From NCBI GenBank assembly GCA_022592445.1, contig JABYQR010000046.1, positions 1 to 64,000 on the forward strand: DNA of 64,000 nucleotides, given 5' to 3'. This DNA comes from Cytidiella melzeri (lineage: Eukaryota > Basidiomycota > Agaricomycetes > Polyporales > Irpicaceae). Below are positions 10,701 through 20,576 of the stretch, piece after piece. The position numbers and the translations under genes were made by a program. The notes below the pieces were generated by a model that was not told the DNA's origin, made no database searches, and saw only the letters and a program-made list of their open reading frames with translations. Each line of letters starts with the position of its first letter. The stretch's first letter is position 1.

Positions 10701-12987
10701 CGGGTAGAGTTCTTGGTAAAGTCTAGACAATAGCTATTATTCTCCTTTAGGTAGTTCTTTTGTTCTTTGTTCACACGGCTTCTTGCAAAGCCTGCCCTTA
10801 ACATGGTCTGTGCACAGGTCCCTGAAGTCTATATATACAGCTGCATGTACGCTCCTAGCCCCACATCTCAACCTCTTGGTCTTTACTGGGCTAGGTAAGC
10901 AAAACTCCTCTTGTACTACATATCAGGTAGTATCAATAACTAACTTGGTCTTTACTGGGCTAGATACTTGAACAAAGTCTGACAGCTGGTAAGAGCATTG
11001 TGCTTCACGCCTGCCACCACCTCCTCGTTGATATCTACTCTATGTCCCTGTCTGTCCCGTCAAGCCCCATCTCCATGTTAAACAAGGGGACCTTGTCCAT
11101 GAGCGAGAGCTGGAAATATCAATACATTCATCTTCCTCTTCTCCTTCCTCAACCTCCTCATCATCTTTCCATTGAGAACGGCCCCAGAATGTGCCTGAGT
11201 CAGAATCATTGTCACTTTCACCACCTGTGCTGTGATCTTCTTGACCAATGGACTTAGAGTTGCGAGCTGGGAGTTTGATTTTTGGAATGGCAGTAGTGAT
11301 AGGAAGAGGTCGACCCTGAACAGTAAGTCTGACACGTGCAAATGGCTTTTCTGGGGTGGTGAAATGATTAATATCACAATGTGTACTCTTAGAACACATG
11401 ACTTGCGTGTAAGCAATGCAAACAGAAGAAAAACCTGTGCAAGTTGAGGACAACAGAAGCATAGGCTGGCAGAGGTATAAGTAGAGCTTTACCAGAAAAG
11501 AGACAGGGTGGCTGTCCCAAAGGCCGTCTAAATAACCATGATACACTATGAAACATGTGTGAGTATGTGAGCAGTGCAAACAGAATAAACAAAGAGCCTG
11601 ACAGAGGCATAAATAGAGCTTTACTGGAAAAGGGGAATTGGAAGATCTACAATGCCATCAGTGAGTTTTGTACACTATATAACAGTCTTATATACCAAAC
11701 TATGTACTCTCTTATATACTAAAATATGTACCCTCTTAATTATATCTGCTATGCTGTGTAATTGCCTAAGATTACCATGTGTACTAGCTATTGATGAGCT
11801 CACAAATTGCCCAAGCACTTTGATCACGATCGCTTTATAGACAGTAGAATACGGAAGGAAAGTAGCACAGATGTACTTTGTCTACCATAGGGCGCTGCCC
11901 TCGAGGACAATAAACAAGGAGGAAAAAAAAAAAATTGCCCCAGTCCCCCGCCAAGCTCTCGGTGTGCCGCCATCATCCCGCGCCTAGCGGAGTTTCATTA
12001 GTGCTGACAATTGGGTGGGAGATTAACGTCAAGTGACAGTAGATCTGATTTTGCGCAGACGTAGCCCTAAAGAGCCTTGTAGGAGGCGAGCCCGAAAAGA
12101 TTGGAGACAGGGGCCGAGCAATGCTCCGTGCTGGTGTTCACAGCGGCGAATACTACGAGGCCGTGGAGCAAACGGAGGTCTAGCTGGTTTTTTGATGACT
12201 ATGCCTCCCGGCCAAGACTTGTTTAGTACGTACGTACTCGACAACACGATGTTGCACTCAGGAGCACCAAAACCTAACATATGTATCGTTCAGCGAGGAG
12301 CAACGTGCGCTAGGGCTGACTGAGTTAACCTCTCTCCAGAAGGGAAAGAGTACTACAGAACAACCGTATGTTTCTGGCATGCATTTTTTGTCGGCGTGCA
12401 AGCATTCAAATGCGACCCTCACAGTACCTGGCAGAGTTTCCAGCATTTGTGAATTTCTGCCTAGGGCCTACGGTAAGTGTTTATTTGAACTCACCTGCTC
12501 GCGACCTCTCGCTCGATATTTCCGTCCCGTTTTCGCCCCTCAACATGACGGAACTTTGCTCGACATGGTAAGCTGGATTCCTGGTACATCCACATGGTGA
12601 TGGTGAGCCCAGAGCACCAGTGGAAGGGGGTTGGCAAGAGTCTTATCAATCAGGTTGTAGAGAAGGTACGACCTGTTTACCTCGTCCTCCCAGTCCCTTT
12701 TCAACTCAACGCCGCCGCCTCGTGTATCCAACCTCGTTCTAGGCCTCTCGCCGTTCTGGCGATGTCATCGCAATGTCGACAACAACTGCCCTCAACGTGC
12801 GTCACTTCCTCGTTAGCTTGTCTCAGGCAGGCTAGGCGGGCGGGGCTTCTAACCACCTCACACACAGGCGATGATATACCAGAAATGCGGCTTGACGCTC
12901 CTAGGACACGAGATCATGCCTTCACAATGGGGTGACTGGCCACTCTACATCTTTTCCTTGGTCACAGAAGCGAACCCGGATGTATAA
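7790..12987 (+). CDS. GNAT N-acetyltransferase, split by a transposon in an intron
   Basis: Exons on both sides of a 4.07 kb element form one GNAT protein. Exon 1 starts at 7790 and exon 2 is 7895-7935 ('GLYSLMKS'). After the element, the exon from 12059 reads 'DVALKSLVGGEPEKIGDRG', then 'RAMLRAGVHSGEYYEA' and 'LAGFLMTMPPGQDLF'. Later exons give 'EYYRTT/YLAEFPAFVNF', 'DSWYIHMVMVSPEHQWKG' with the acetyl-CoA loop 'QWKGVGKSL', 'ALNVRHFL', and the C-terminus 'CGLTLLGHEIMPSQWGDWP', ending with a stop at 12985-12987. Members transfer acetyl from acetyl-CoA to amines; the substrate is unknown. Two joins are imperfect: exon 1 to exon 2 is out by one base with canonical sites, and the frame slips at a short A-run near 12170 ('gcaaacgg'). 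The gene may therefore be decayed, or those bases may be errors. Transcription would have to cross the whole insertion. Confidence 0.8.
9019..9561. repeat. Broken Copia-type LTR fragment inside the MULE-like element
   Basis: Two copies of 'taagacacaagtgtc(a/g)' plus 'agcaagtgagc'/'agcgagtgagc' (near 9024 and 9449), each followed by 'aaggtgca(a/t)aggaagagagcac', match the duplicated core of the LTRs of the Copia element at 21934-27423 ('taagacacacgagcgaagcg ... ggtgcgaaagagaaagagcac'). Here the two core copies are about 425 bp apart instead of about 65 bp, so something lies between them (about 9090-9445) that I cannot identify. It is an old relative of the young Copia family. Confidence 0.6.
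9562..11080 (+). repeat. Older Gypsy-type LTR, split in two by a younger LTR
   Basis: LTR positions 1-89 are at 9562-9650 ('tgtcgtggatggcc...'), and the remainder is at 10407-11080, ending in a decayed 'catgtta' where other copies have 'tgtgtca'. The break falls in 'gttgcaacc', where a full-length sister LTR (9651-10406) is inserted. This copy is clearly more diverged than the one inside it, and no target duplication is recognisable at its outer ends. Confidence 0.85.
9651..10406 (+). repeat. Full-length solo LTR (756 bp) with TSD caacc
   Basis: It begins 'tgtcatggatgg' and ends 'gtctccgtgtca' (TG...CA). It is flanked by 'caacc' on both sides (9646-9650 and 10407-10411). It contains a TATA-like 'ctatatatactgctgcatg' and repeated 'ttggtctttactgggctag' motifs shared with the copies at 47615, 49995 and 60918. 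No internal retrotransposon sequence remains, so it is a recombined solo LTR. Confidence 0.9.
11823..11931 (+). mobile_element. Short poly(A) retroposon (SINE-like or truncated LINE tail)
   Basis: A 109-bp insertion is present only in the right arm of the MULE-like element. It is flanked by 'aaattgccc' (11814-11822 and 11932-11940) and ends in a run of about 12 A (11923-11934). The left arm of the MULE-like element preserves the empty site. Its core, 'tgtctaccatagggc' followed by 'ccctcgaggacaataaac', recurs in inverse orientation at 60147-60236, which defines a small family. Confidence 0.85.
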
Positions 12988-13694
12988 GTATGTATGTGCA
13001 GGTCGGAGCTGAGTGGGAATCGGGCGAAGCCGAGGTATTTACTAAGCCTACACCACCATTGTGCACGGAGGTTGGCGTGAGATCCTAGCTTCTATATCCA
13101 GATCATATGACTAAGATCTCACCGCCTTGACGTCCGATATCCCTGGCACTCAGATCATAGGCTCCCTGGAGATTCTGGGAGGGCACCCATCCTATGATGT
13201 TGCACGATGATCGCCTCGGGCTCTCGCACCAGTCCTCCTCATTCCATCAGTCTCGATGTGTCGTTACCTTCCTGGGCGATCATCCAAAGCCTTCTTCAGG
13301 ATTTCCCTGTTCAATCCTGTGCGACCTCTCGCTGTCATTCGTCACGACCTCCAAGCGTTTCGGTGCGATTGCCCGCCGTCATCCCCGAACGATCTCATTA
13401 TACCTTTGGTCAAGCTTCCAGAATGCCTCCTGTGATCTCACTGATATAGACCACGGTTCTTTGTGGGTTGGACATATACGGGGTGTGCTCGACAGCAGGG
13501 GCATATTTCATTAACAACTCGTAATTACATCGGTAATGGTACTCGCGAATGTAAATGAATTAAGTGCGTTCTAATAGTGTGTTTGAGTGAAGGATAGTGC
13601 ATTAAAATGATGAGAGTGGTAAGTGAATGGCATGCAAATACCGTGCACGATCATGTACCGTATGCGAAGAGTAAAATGGAGGAGCGATGACTTG
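12988..13694. other. Intergenic, nothing recognised
   Basis: About 700 bp between the end of the GNAT gene and the end of the divergent two-gene module. Open frames at 13194-13514 and 13207-13449 show no family resemblance. If the module is mobile, its left boundary should lie here, but I find no terminal repeat by eye. Confidence 0.4.
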
Positions 13695-15027
13695 TTATGT
13701 GTCGTCGTCATTGTTGTCGCCGTCAAAAGCATCTGTCGATGTGGCCGGCAGCTCGGTGAGGGATATGTTCCCGAACACCTTCCGATCCTCCCGAAGAATA
13801 ATACCAAAGGCTCTGTTGAAAGGGTAACTTGAGTACCATTGACGAGTTCAAGGAGTCAGATGTTACGCACTGAGATATCTTGTCCACGTCCGGCCCCTTT
13901 GTGTTTCTGATCTCCTCCAGCTTCGCATCAACGAGGTTCCAGTAGTTGTCTCCCACTTTCTTGGTTTGAGTGTCCATATTGGTGCAATAAACGTTGCGCT
14001 GAAATCACACATGCAATGTGTCAGTTCAAGCTGCATGCAGAAAGATCCAGTCCGTGCTGATGAACTCACAAGGAAGGCGAATCGTGCCGCTAACTGTATT
14101 GAAGGCTTGGCAGTAGAGACCTTTTCCCCAAGCGCAAGGACGGCTTCACATAGAGCGACAATATCCATGACCGGCGCAGAAACTGATTGTCTAAGCTGTA
14201 TGGGATTAGAACTGGCACGACGGGGAAATTGAACACATACTAATTTCTTGATATCGTTACGTCGGTGACTGAATCGCGAGCGGATCTTCGTGGTTATTAC
14301 TCTCTTCTTGTGCTTGTTACTTTGCACCTCCGCTGTGAGTCCCCAAGACGGAGTCTTCTCAAGGTGTTTCTGGAGCGTAAGGGTGAGCAGAACCGAACTG
14401 CAAGATGAACTCCGAGACCTTACAATGAGTGATTTCACTGGACCATCATTGGTGACATAAGCGGAGATGCTTGGGCTTACGAGCATAAGGAATGTGTAAG
14501 TTTCGATGCGATCCTGGCATAGGCAAAATTTTGAGACTTGAAAGGAGGAAGGAGGGCACTGGCACATACGTCCAGCTTCGGTGGTATCTGATAGACAGAC
14601 TCAACTTGCATGGAGTCAAGCTTGGTCTCCTGCGCAAGGAATCGAGCTGCGACCCAGACCATTTGCTGTTCCAACGTCAACTGCAAGCATGCAAGAGTCA
14701 GCAGGGAAACCCGTCTAATTAAAATGAACAAACCGCTGAGAACTTTCGCAAGTCCTCTTGCGCATCACCCTTAAGTCTCACGTTGCGGCCATGAGACTTA
14801 GCAAACTGCTCCAGGTCGTCTGCAGGACGCTTGCGCGAATGTGAGGGGGCAGAAGTAGTAGAACCCTCTTGGAGTCCGTCGGAGCCAACAGAAGAATCCT
14901 CCTCATCATTTGGCGCCTGGTTTGGCAACGGGGAGCTGCTGCGGTGAGAGGATGGGGGCGGAGGCGAAGGCGACATTGATGCTCTGTTGAGAAGATCATC
15001 AATGGAAGGAGGAGCAGCCAGGACCAT
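13695..15027 (-). CDS. Module gene A: uncharacterised helical protein with disordered N-terminus
   Basis: About seven exons join in frame from the ATG at 15027 to the stop at 13695. The first exon (15027-14734) encodes 'APPSIDDLLNRASM', then a Ser/Pro-rich segment and 'SRKRPADDLEQFAKSHGRN', a basic and probably disordered tail. Later exons (for example 14680-14570 and from 14513) encode mainly helical segments, including 'LVSPSISAYVTNDGPVKSL', 'HLEKTPSWGLTAEVQ', 'RSRFSHRRNDIKKL' and 'AFGIILREDRKVFGN'. The C-terminus is acidic ('DGDNNDDDT'). I recognise the pattern as a protein type that recurs in mushroom genomes, but I know of no named domain or function. It is transcribed away from gene B through a 205-bp shared promoter, a fixed divergent pairing that suggests the two act together. 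Confidence 0.8.
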
Positions 15028-15232
15028 GGTAAAGATGAAAGAGAAAAGAGAAAGCGGGCAGAGAAAAAGAAAGAGCGAAAGCAAAGGGTGATAAAGAAGA
15101 ATGAAGTGGTTGGACTTGGGCAAAAAACATATCCTGAAAACGAACATTTAAGTTATTCATCACGTGCATTTACGCTGGAATCATCGTTCCTTCAGTTCTG
15201 CAGCGCAAAGTCCACACCATTGCAGAGCGCAC
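15028..15232. promoter_or_regulatory. Bidirectional promoter of the two-gene module
   Basis: Only 205 bp separate the two start codons of genes A (minus) and B (plus). The half next to gene A is purine-rich on the plus strand ('gaaagagaaaagagaaag'), that is, a pyrimidine-rich leader on the gene A strand, which is common upstream of fungal start codons. No obvious TATA box is seen. Confidence 0.6.
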
Positions 15233-18200
15233 ATGCCTCCTTCGCGGAAACAAGAACTGCCAGGTCCGTATTGAGATTAGTTATTCTCTGTGTCGGGTGT
15301 CATTACAATCAACAGACTTCGATGAAATCCCCGAGCAATCAGGTTACATACGGTGCAAAGTCTGTACAAAACACTCCCTGACGAAAGATGTCGTTATGAA
15401 AAGAGGCTCAAAAGTGTCCCATATAAAGACGGCTACACACCGACGTGCCAAAGAAGCGGAGACACAGGCTGCACAGCAACAATCTACGGGCGTCGACTCA
15501 GCCGGCAGGGGCAGCTCGGCGAATTCTGGACCTGTTGCACTGCAGTTGTTTGGCCAATTCGACACAGATATTGAAATGGGGCTTCCTGAATCTCCATTGA
15601 ATCCGCCTTTTGACGACCCTTTCCATAACATGACAGTTGAAGAGTCTCACTTCCTGGATGAGAATGGCGAGGATATTGTCTTCTCAGCAGGCCCAAGTCT
15701 GAGAAACAATGAGGTTGATGGGCGCAAAGCCCTTGAGCAAGAGCTCAAATTTTTAGGACTGGTCGAGGATCAAGGTGTCTTTGGTTGTGCAGCATCTTCG
15801 GTCACTGATCTGGGTATCGACGATGAATGTGAGGATGCCAACCTCACTGAAATAGAAGCTGCCTTCCGTCTGCTGGGTAAGCATTTGTCGACTTTTTGGA
15901 GAGAAGGAAGATAGTGACTTACTTCACTTATGATATGCAGGGATCGATGATGAAGATGGGGAAGATCCCATCATCGAAGAGCTTCGTATGCCACAGAATG
16001 ACGACTGGGCGCCGCATAATTCGAAGACGGTAAGTTGCCATGGTTCACTGTTTACAGAGCAATAGGTTGAGTGAAGGACCTTAGCTGTTTATGCTTGATA
16101 TGCTGGATAACTTGCCGCGCTTACGATTATCTGACGATCACCTCAAAGCCATTATATGGGTAATGCGAGAGTGCGGAACTCCGGATGTACCGACATTCGC
16201 CCTACTGCGGAAGAAGCAGGCTGCAATGAATCAAAATCTCGAATTTCAACCAGAGCATCATACCTCGTCGCTGGGAAATCATTTCTTTTCCAACCACCCT
16301 GCAAAGCTGATCGCCCTGGTAGATATGCTTTCAGGAATATTGAAGAGAGCAAGCTAATAAACTCGCCATAGGACTTTGCAAACCCGCTTGTGAGACCACT
16401 CTTGCATATCTATCCTGAAGTCGCAGGGCCAGTCAGCGAGTTCTGGCAAGGAAAAAAATGGGTGGAAGAACTCTCTTACGACGAACTTTCACCAATGTGG
16501 GCCGACTGGGAGAATGCGCCTCATCGACATTATTTCATCAAAGAATTAGCAAGAGTCGATGACCGGAATTTTGTGATGCCTGTTAAATGGATTACCGTCA
16601 ATGGGGAGGTACACGCAGAGGCTTATCCTGTCACTTATGATTCCCAGGCGAGCAACTGCAATACTTCCTTGCACTTGCTCTGATACTGATTATTGTCTGG
16701 AAGGCAAAACTATTTTCTGTTGCAGACCCAAGTGTGGTACGGGTTCAGCAAGCAAGCTGCGTGAAAATATTCTCGACCTGAAAAATGAGTTTCAGAAAGT
16801 GACTTTTCTACGTGCGTATATTCTGTGCATACTCCACTGGCAGGCTCAAGAAAGAATGTGCTTGCTAGAGTCATCCTTGTTTCCATGGACATCAGAAACA
16901 GTAAATCCTCTGCGCATCAAAGCCGATGGCCGGCCAATGTTTCGATTGCGTGCAATGCCCTGGAGCGACGATGTTTCAGGCAATGTCAGTAAACAATACA
17001 ATGCACATACCAACGTCTACATCCAGAACACCTGTATCCCTCACAAGAAACTTGCCCAGGAGTTTTCCGTTCGGTTTGTATCCACCTCAACCTTTGCATC
17101 GTCGTCTGAACAACTGGCCGGCGTATCAAGTGATTTGTAAGTGACAACCACCAGACGACAACACTTGCTTGCTGATCTAGTGTGCATGCAACTTGCAGTA
17201 CTGATGATGCCTGGCATGATGCGTATGATTGCCAACTGGGGCAGGATGTCATCTTTCAAATCACCGAACATCTTCTTCCTGCAGACAACCCGCAACAATC
17301 AGAGGATTGTTCGCACATTGGGGTCAAAGGCAACCGGAACTGCCGTCGTGATACAGTCGGAGGGGCAGATGCTGAAAAAGAGACTGACGAAGGGTACGAG
17401 GCCTTGTACCATGTAAGTACGCCATAACTCGGTGGCACAGTTTCAGGAGCGAATGCTCATAAGCGCACTGGATGATTTCTAGCCCGGAACTCCCCGCAAT
17501 GCGGACGATACAGCATGTGTAATTCGTGAACAGCTTCGAGTCGCATGCCGGGGTAACAAGGATGCAGTACAGAGCATCCAGACGCGGACAGGCGTCAAAG
17601 ACAAGCTTGCACAGTTTTGGGTTGAGCATCTTCTTGCCTCGGCCCGTGAACAACAGGATCATCTACTGAAAGACCCTCCAACTCGGGATTCACGGCTGAA
17701 CGATAAGGGACTTAAAGGCGATGCTCGAAAGGCAGTCAGGCTTGAGGTCATAGACACAATCCAGGACTCACTCTGGAATTGGTTCGTTGATTTGCCCCCG
17801 GAGGCAGACAGCGGCCAGCGGCCCAGGGATTTGATTCCAGGATTCCACTACAACATACTGTTGAGTCGTCGAGGTGCTCGTCTGTTCCACAAGTGATTTA
17901 TTTGTCCGACGCCTGCTGACAACATGATCCCAGGAATTGACCCACACCGTGACACGGCCGTCGAAATCCTTCACTCATTCCTGCTCGGAAACGACAAATA
18001 TGTCTGGCATGAAACCAGCAGTCCGTGGGATAAGAAGAAGGAGGAATTATTTGCTGTTCGTCTACAGGCAACTGACATCGACGGACTGAGCATCGCCCCG
18101 CCCAGAGCAAAGTATTTGGTGCAATACAAGAATTCCCTCATTGGGAAGCACTTCAAATGCCTTCAACAACTAGCCGTCTTTCATCTTTCGGACTTATGCA

Positions 18201-19694
18201 CTGACACAATCTTCAATGTATGGAAGGCTACCGGGGAACTTGGGGCGCATCTCTGGATCCCGGAAATTGCGGATATGGAACAATATCTTGTGTGTACCGT
18301 AATCTGCCTTCATAGTGATTTGACAAACCGCTCACCTCAATATAGACTGACCTCGACATTTTGATTGGCAACCTACTCGACGCATGGGCGATGTTTGACC
18401 CGCGGCGTATAATTACAAAGGCTAAGCTGCATATCCTCACACATCTGGTTGACGACATACGTCGCTTCGGCCCCGCAATTCTGTATTCAACCGAGGTCTT
18501 TGAATGCTGGAATGCCGTCTTCCGGATGTGTAGCATTCTATCAAATCACCTGGCACCCAGTCGAGATATTGCTACAACCTTGGGGGGCATGGAGCGCTTT
18601 AAACACCAAGTAAGTGGCGGCTGGTGGAAAGATGGAAAGGGAGGGTACATTCGCGCCGGTAAAAATGTCCGAGAATTCTTACGGTGCAGCCCGGAGCTAC
18701 AGCGTCGGCTGGGTTGGGCCGATACTTCAAACGTTGAAGCCGGTACGATCTGCACAAGCATGGCATCCACAAACTGATGTTATAAAGCAGGTATTATACA
18801 TCTTGCACCCGCTCGCAAGCGGCAATCATGGACATGGGGCGAGCTCTTTCAAGTGGCTGGCTCTCACACGGTGGTAACCGGAGCCAGCATTGAACTAGAC
18901 GAACAGCGCGAAGGTCCCTGGATCCAGGGGAAGGCAGTTATTTCGCAGTCGCACGACATCTGTAAGGAGAACTCTTGGGTGTTTTTCAACTTCGATGAGG
19001 TACTTGAATACCTGTTTCCCGCCAGTCGTGAAGGCCGTTGACACGATATCGGCCTAGAACGCGCACGCAGGGAGAATTCTCAGAATAGCGCAGCACGCGG
19101 ACGCAAATGGCTCACCAGACAAAGCGATGGTACTGGTTGAACATTTCGACGTGTTCGATCATCGAGACGAGCATTTCAACATGCCTATATTAAGCCGCTC
19201 GCAAAAAGTCTATGCAGTAAATCCCAAGGTAAGTTACAGTAACCAATGTTTGCTTACAGCAATGCTCACCGATTCAACAGTCAATTCAGTTCATCTTCAA
19301 TGCTCAGCACGATTGCAGAACCGGGCGATGCGAACTGGCCGACTCAGACAAAGTTGTCATACAAGAACGGCTGAGAACAAAAATTTCAGTAAAATCAGTT
19401 GTGCATCGCGATGATGGCCGCTACATACTGAATATGCACGCCCTACACAATGCCCATCTGGTTCGTTCGATCCTTCCGCGCAGCCTGACAACGCCCGTTC
19501 CTTTAGTCCCAGATTGGGAAGCATTTCACCGGCAGATAGCAGAAGGTTTACGAGTCAGCGGTCCGGCGAAGAGAGCAGAGACACAGGCAAAGGCAAAGAA
19601 TACAAGAGAGAAGAAGAAGCAGGCAGCGATGACGCTGCCTGCAGCACCGGGTCCGTCGGAGGTTGGCCGGTTGGCCGAGGGTGATGTAGCTTAA
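15233..19694 (+). CDS. Module gene B: large zinc-finger protein of an uncharacterised, probably mobile family
   Basis: The start is set by a 31-nt exon (15233-15263) whose 52-bp intron joins in frame to 'DFDEIPEQSGYIRCKVCTKH'. The N-terminus carries a possible BED/C2H2-like finger, 'CKVC' then 'SHIKTATH'. Further landmarks in order: 'DNLPRLRLSDDHLKAI', 'HHTSSLGNHFFSN', 'DFANPLVRPLLHIYPE', 'PWSDDVSGNVSKQYN', 'VRFVSTSTFASSSEQL', 'LLPADNPQQSEDCSHIG', 'GVKDKLAQFWVEHLL', 'GIDPHRDTAVEILHSFLL', 'LIGKHFKCLQQLAVFHL', 'KLHILTHLVDDIRRFGP', 'STEVFECWNAVFR', 'HLAPSRDIATTLGGMERF' and a basic C-terminus. This order of motifs is one I associate with multicopy proteins in agaricomycetes; no Pfam name comes to mind. 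It is not Plavaka, KDZ or MULE by its motifs. About a dozen introns are clear. The stretch 16645-16770 does not splice cleanly and may hold a lesion, so this copy could be inactive. Confidence 0.78.
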
Positions 19695-20576
19695 CTGAAG
19701 CCACTGTGAAAATAATATTGTCCATGGATCTTGAAGTCAGTGACGGAGGACGTCGATCGGGAGCTCCCAGGAGAGCCAGTGAATTGCGCAAAGAGATCAG
19801 TGCTGCGATCTCGCTTGACGCTCTGAGGGATGGCCATGTATGTTGCTATTTGGCAGCCCCGCATCTCATTGCTGGATATCAACGGGTCAGCCGAGCAATT
19901 TGGTGGTGTAGTACATACTTTGTATTTCAAGAAGAAGAACATTCAGGGAGAGTAGAACCCTACTGAGACCTTTTTTTTCTCTTATGTGAGGGACCCAATG
20001 CTATCTGAGACCTTTCAGGCTTGGATGCAGGGTATACGCGTAGGTAGAAGAAAGCTTTGACTCGGAGAGTAAAGTAGCATGCATGTAAGTACAGGCGGCA
20101 TGTAATCTTTCCGATTGAGGCCCGAGCGAGAGAACTAGCTACATACCTACATTTTATTTGCGCAACGCGCATGCCCTTCGTTCAACGAGCACGCTGTAGA
20201 TAAAGTAGAAAAGTTGACCATTCACCCAATGCACATCTCAATAATGCATGCAAACAAATATCAACGCGATCCCAGTTAATAGGGAAAAATCCTATTGTCT
20301 TTCTTTCAAATGTGTCCTAACTCAAACAGCAAGACGATTGCTCTCAGTACACGGGAAAACAGTGCATCACAACGGCCGATGCAAAACCGATTATGCACAG
20401 TAAAACCAACCAGACCACTTCCAATCCAAGGAATTAGCCAAGCATCAAGCGATTTGCGGCACGAGTCAGAGAGATCTAGCCACCTAGACAAGGCGGGGGA
20501 CAGTACGCAAATCCCCCATGCGTATGCGAGTACATATGAGCCAGTTCGACAGAGAGACATCGAGAAAAGGAAAAGT
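19695..20576. other. Intergenic between the module and the 7TM pseudogene
   Basis: No coding exon is supported. The repeated word 'tgagaccttt' occurs at 19963 and 20007. A terminal repeat of the two-gene module should lie somewhere here if it is an element, but none is visible by eye. Confidence 0.4.

Larger units (their letters stand above)
7967..12034. mobile_element. MULE-like element with long terminal inverted repeats and 9-bp TSD
   Basis: The ends are inverted copies: 'acttgaggttaatctccc' at 7967 and its near-perfect reverse complement ending at 12034. Similarity continues inward for several hundred bases on both sides (roughly 7967-8400 and 11480-12034). The identical 9-mer 'gacagtaga' flanks both ends (7958-7966 and 12035-12043). 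Long TIRs with a 9-bp duplication are the hallmark of Mutator-like elements. No transposase is visible, so the copy is non-autonomous. Its interior is filled with Copia-like LTR fragments, a nested pair of Gypsy-type LTRs and an unexplained acidic reading frame (minus strand, about 11080-11250, 'DDEEVEEGEEEDE'). The right arm is longer because of a retroposon at 11823. Confidence 0.85.

Noticed and set aside
15233..19694. Assignment of gene B to Plavaka or KDZ
   Set aside because: It lacks the 'WADTSVLSTFGTQKG' signature seen at 42200 and any CxC-type KDZ motif that I know.
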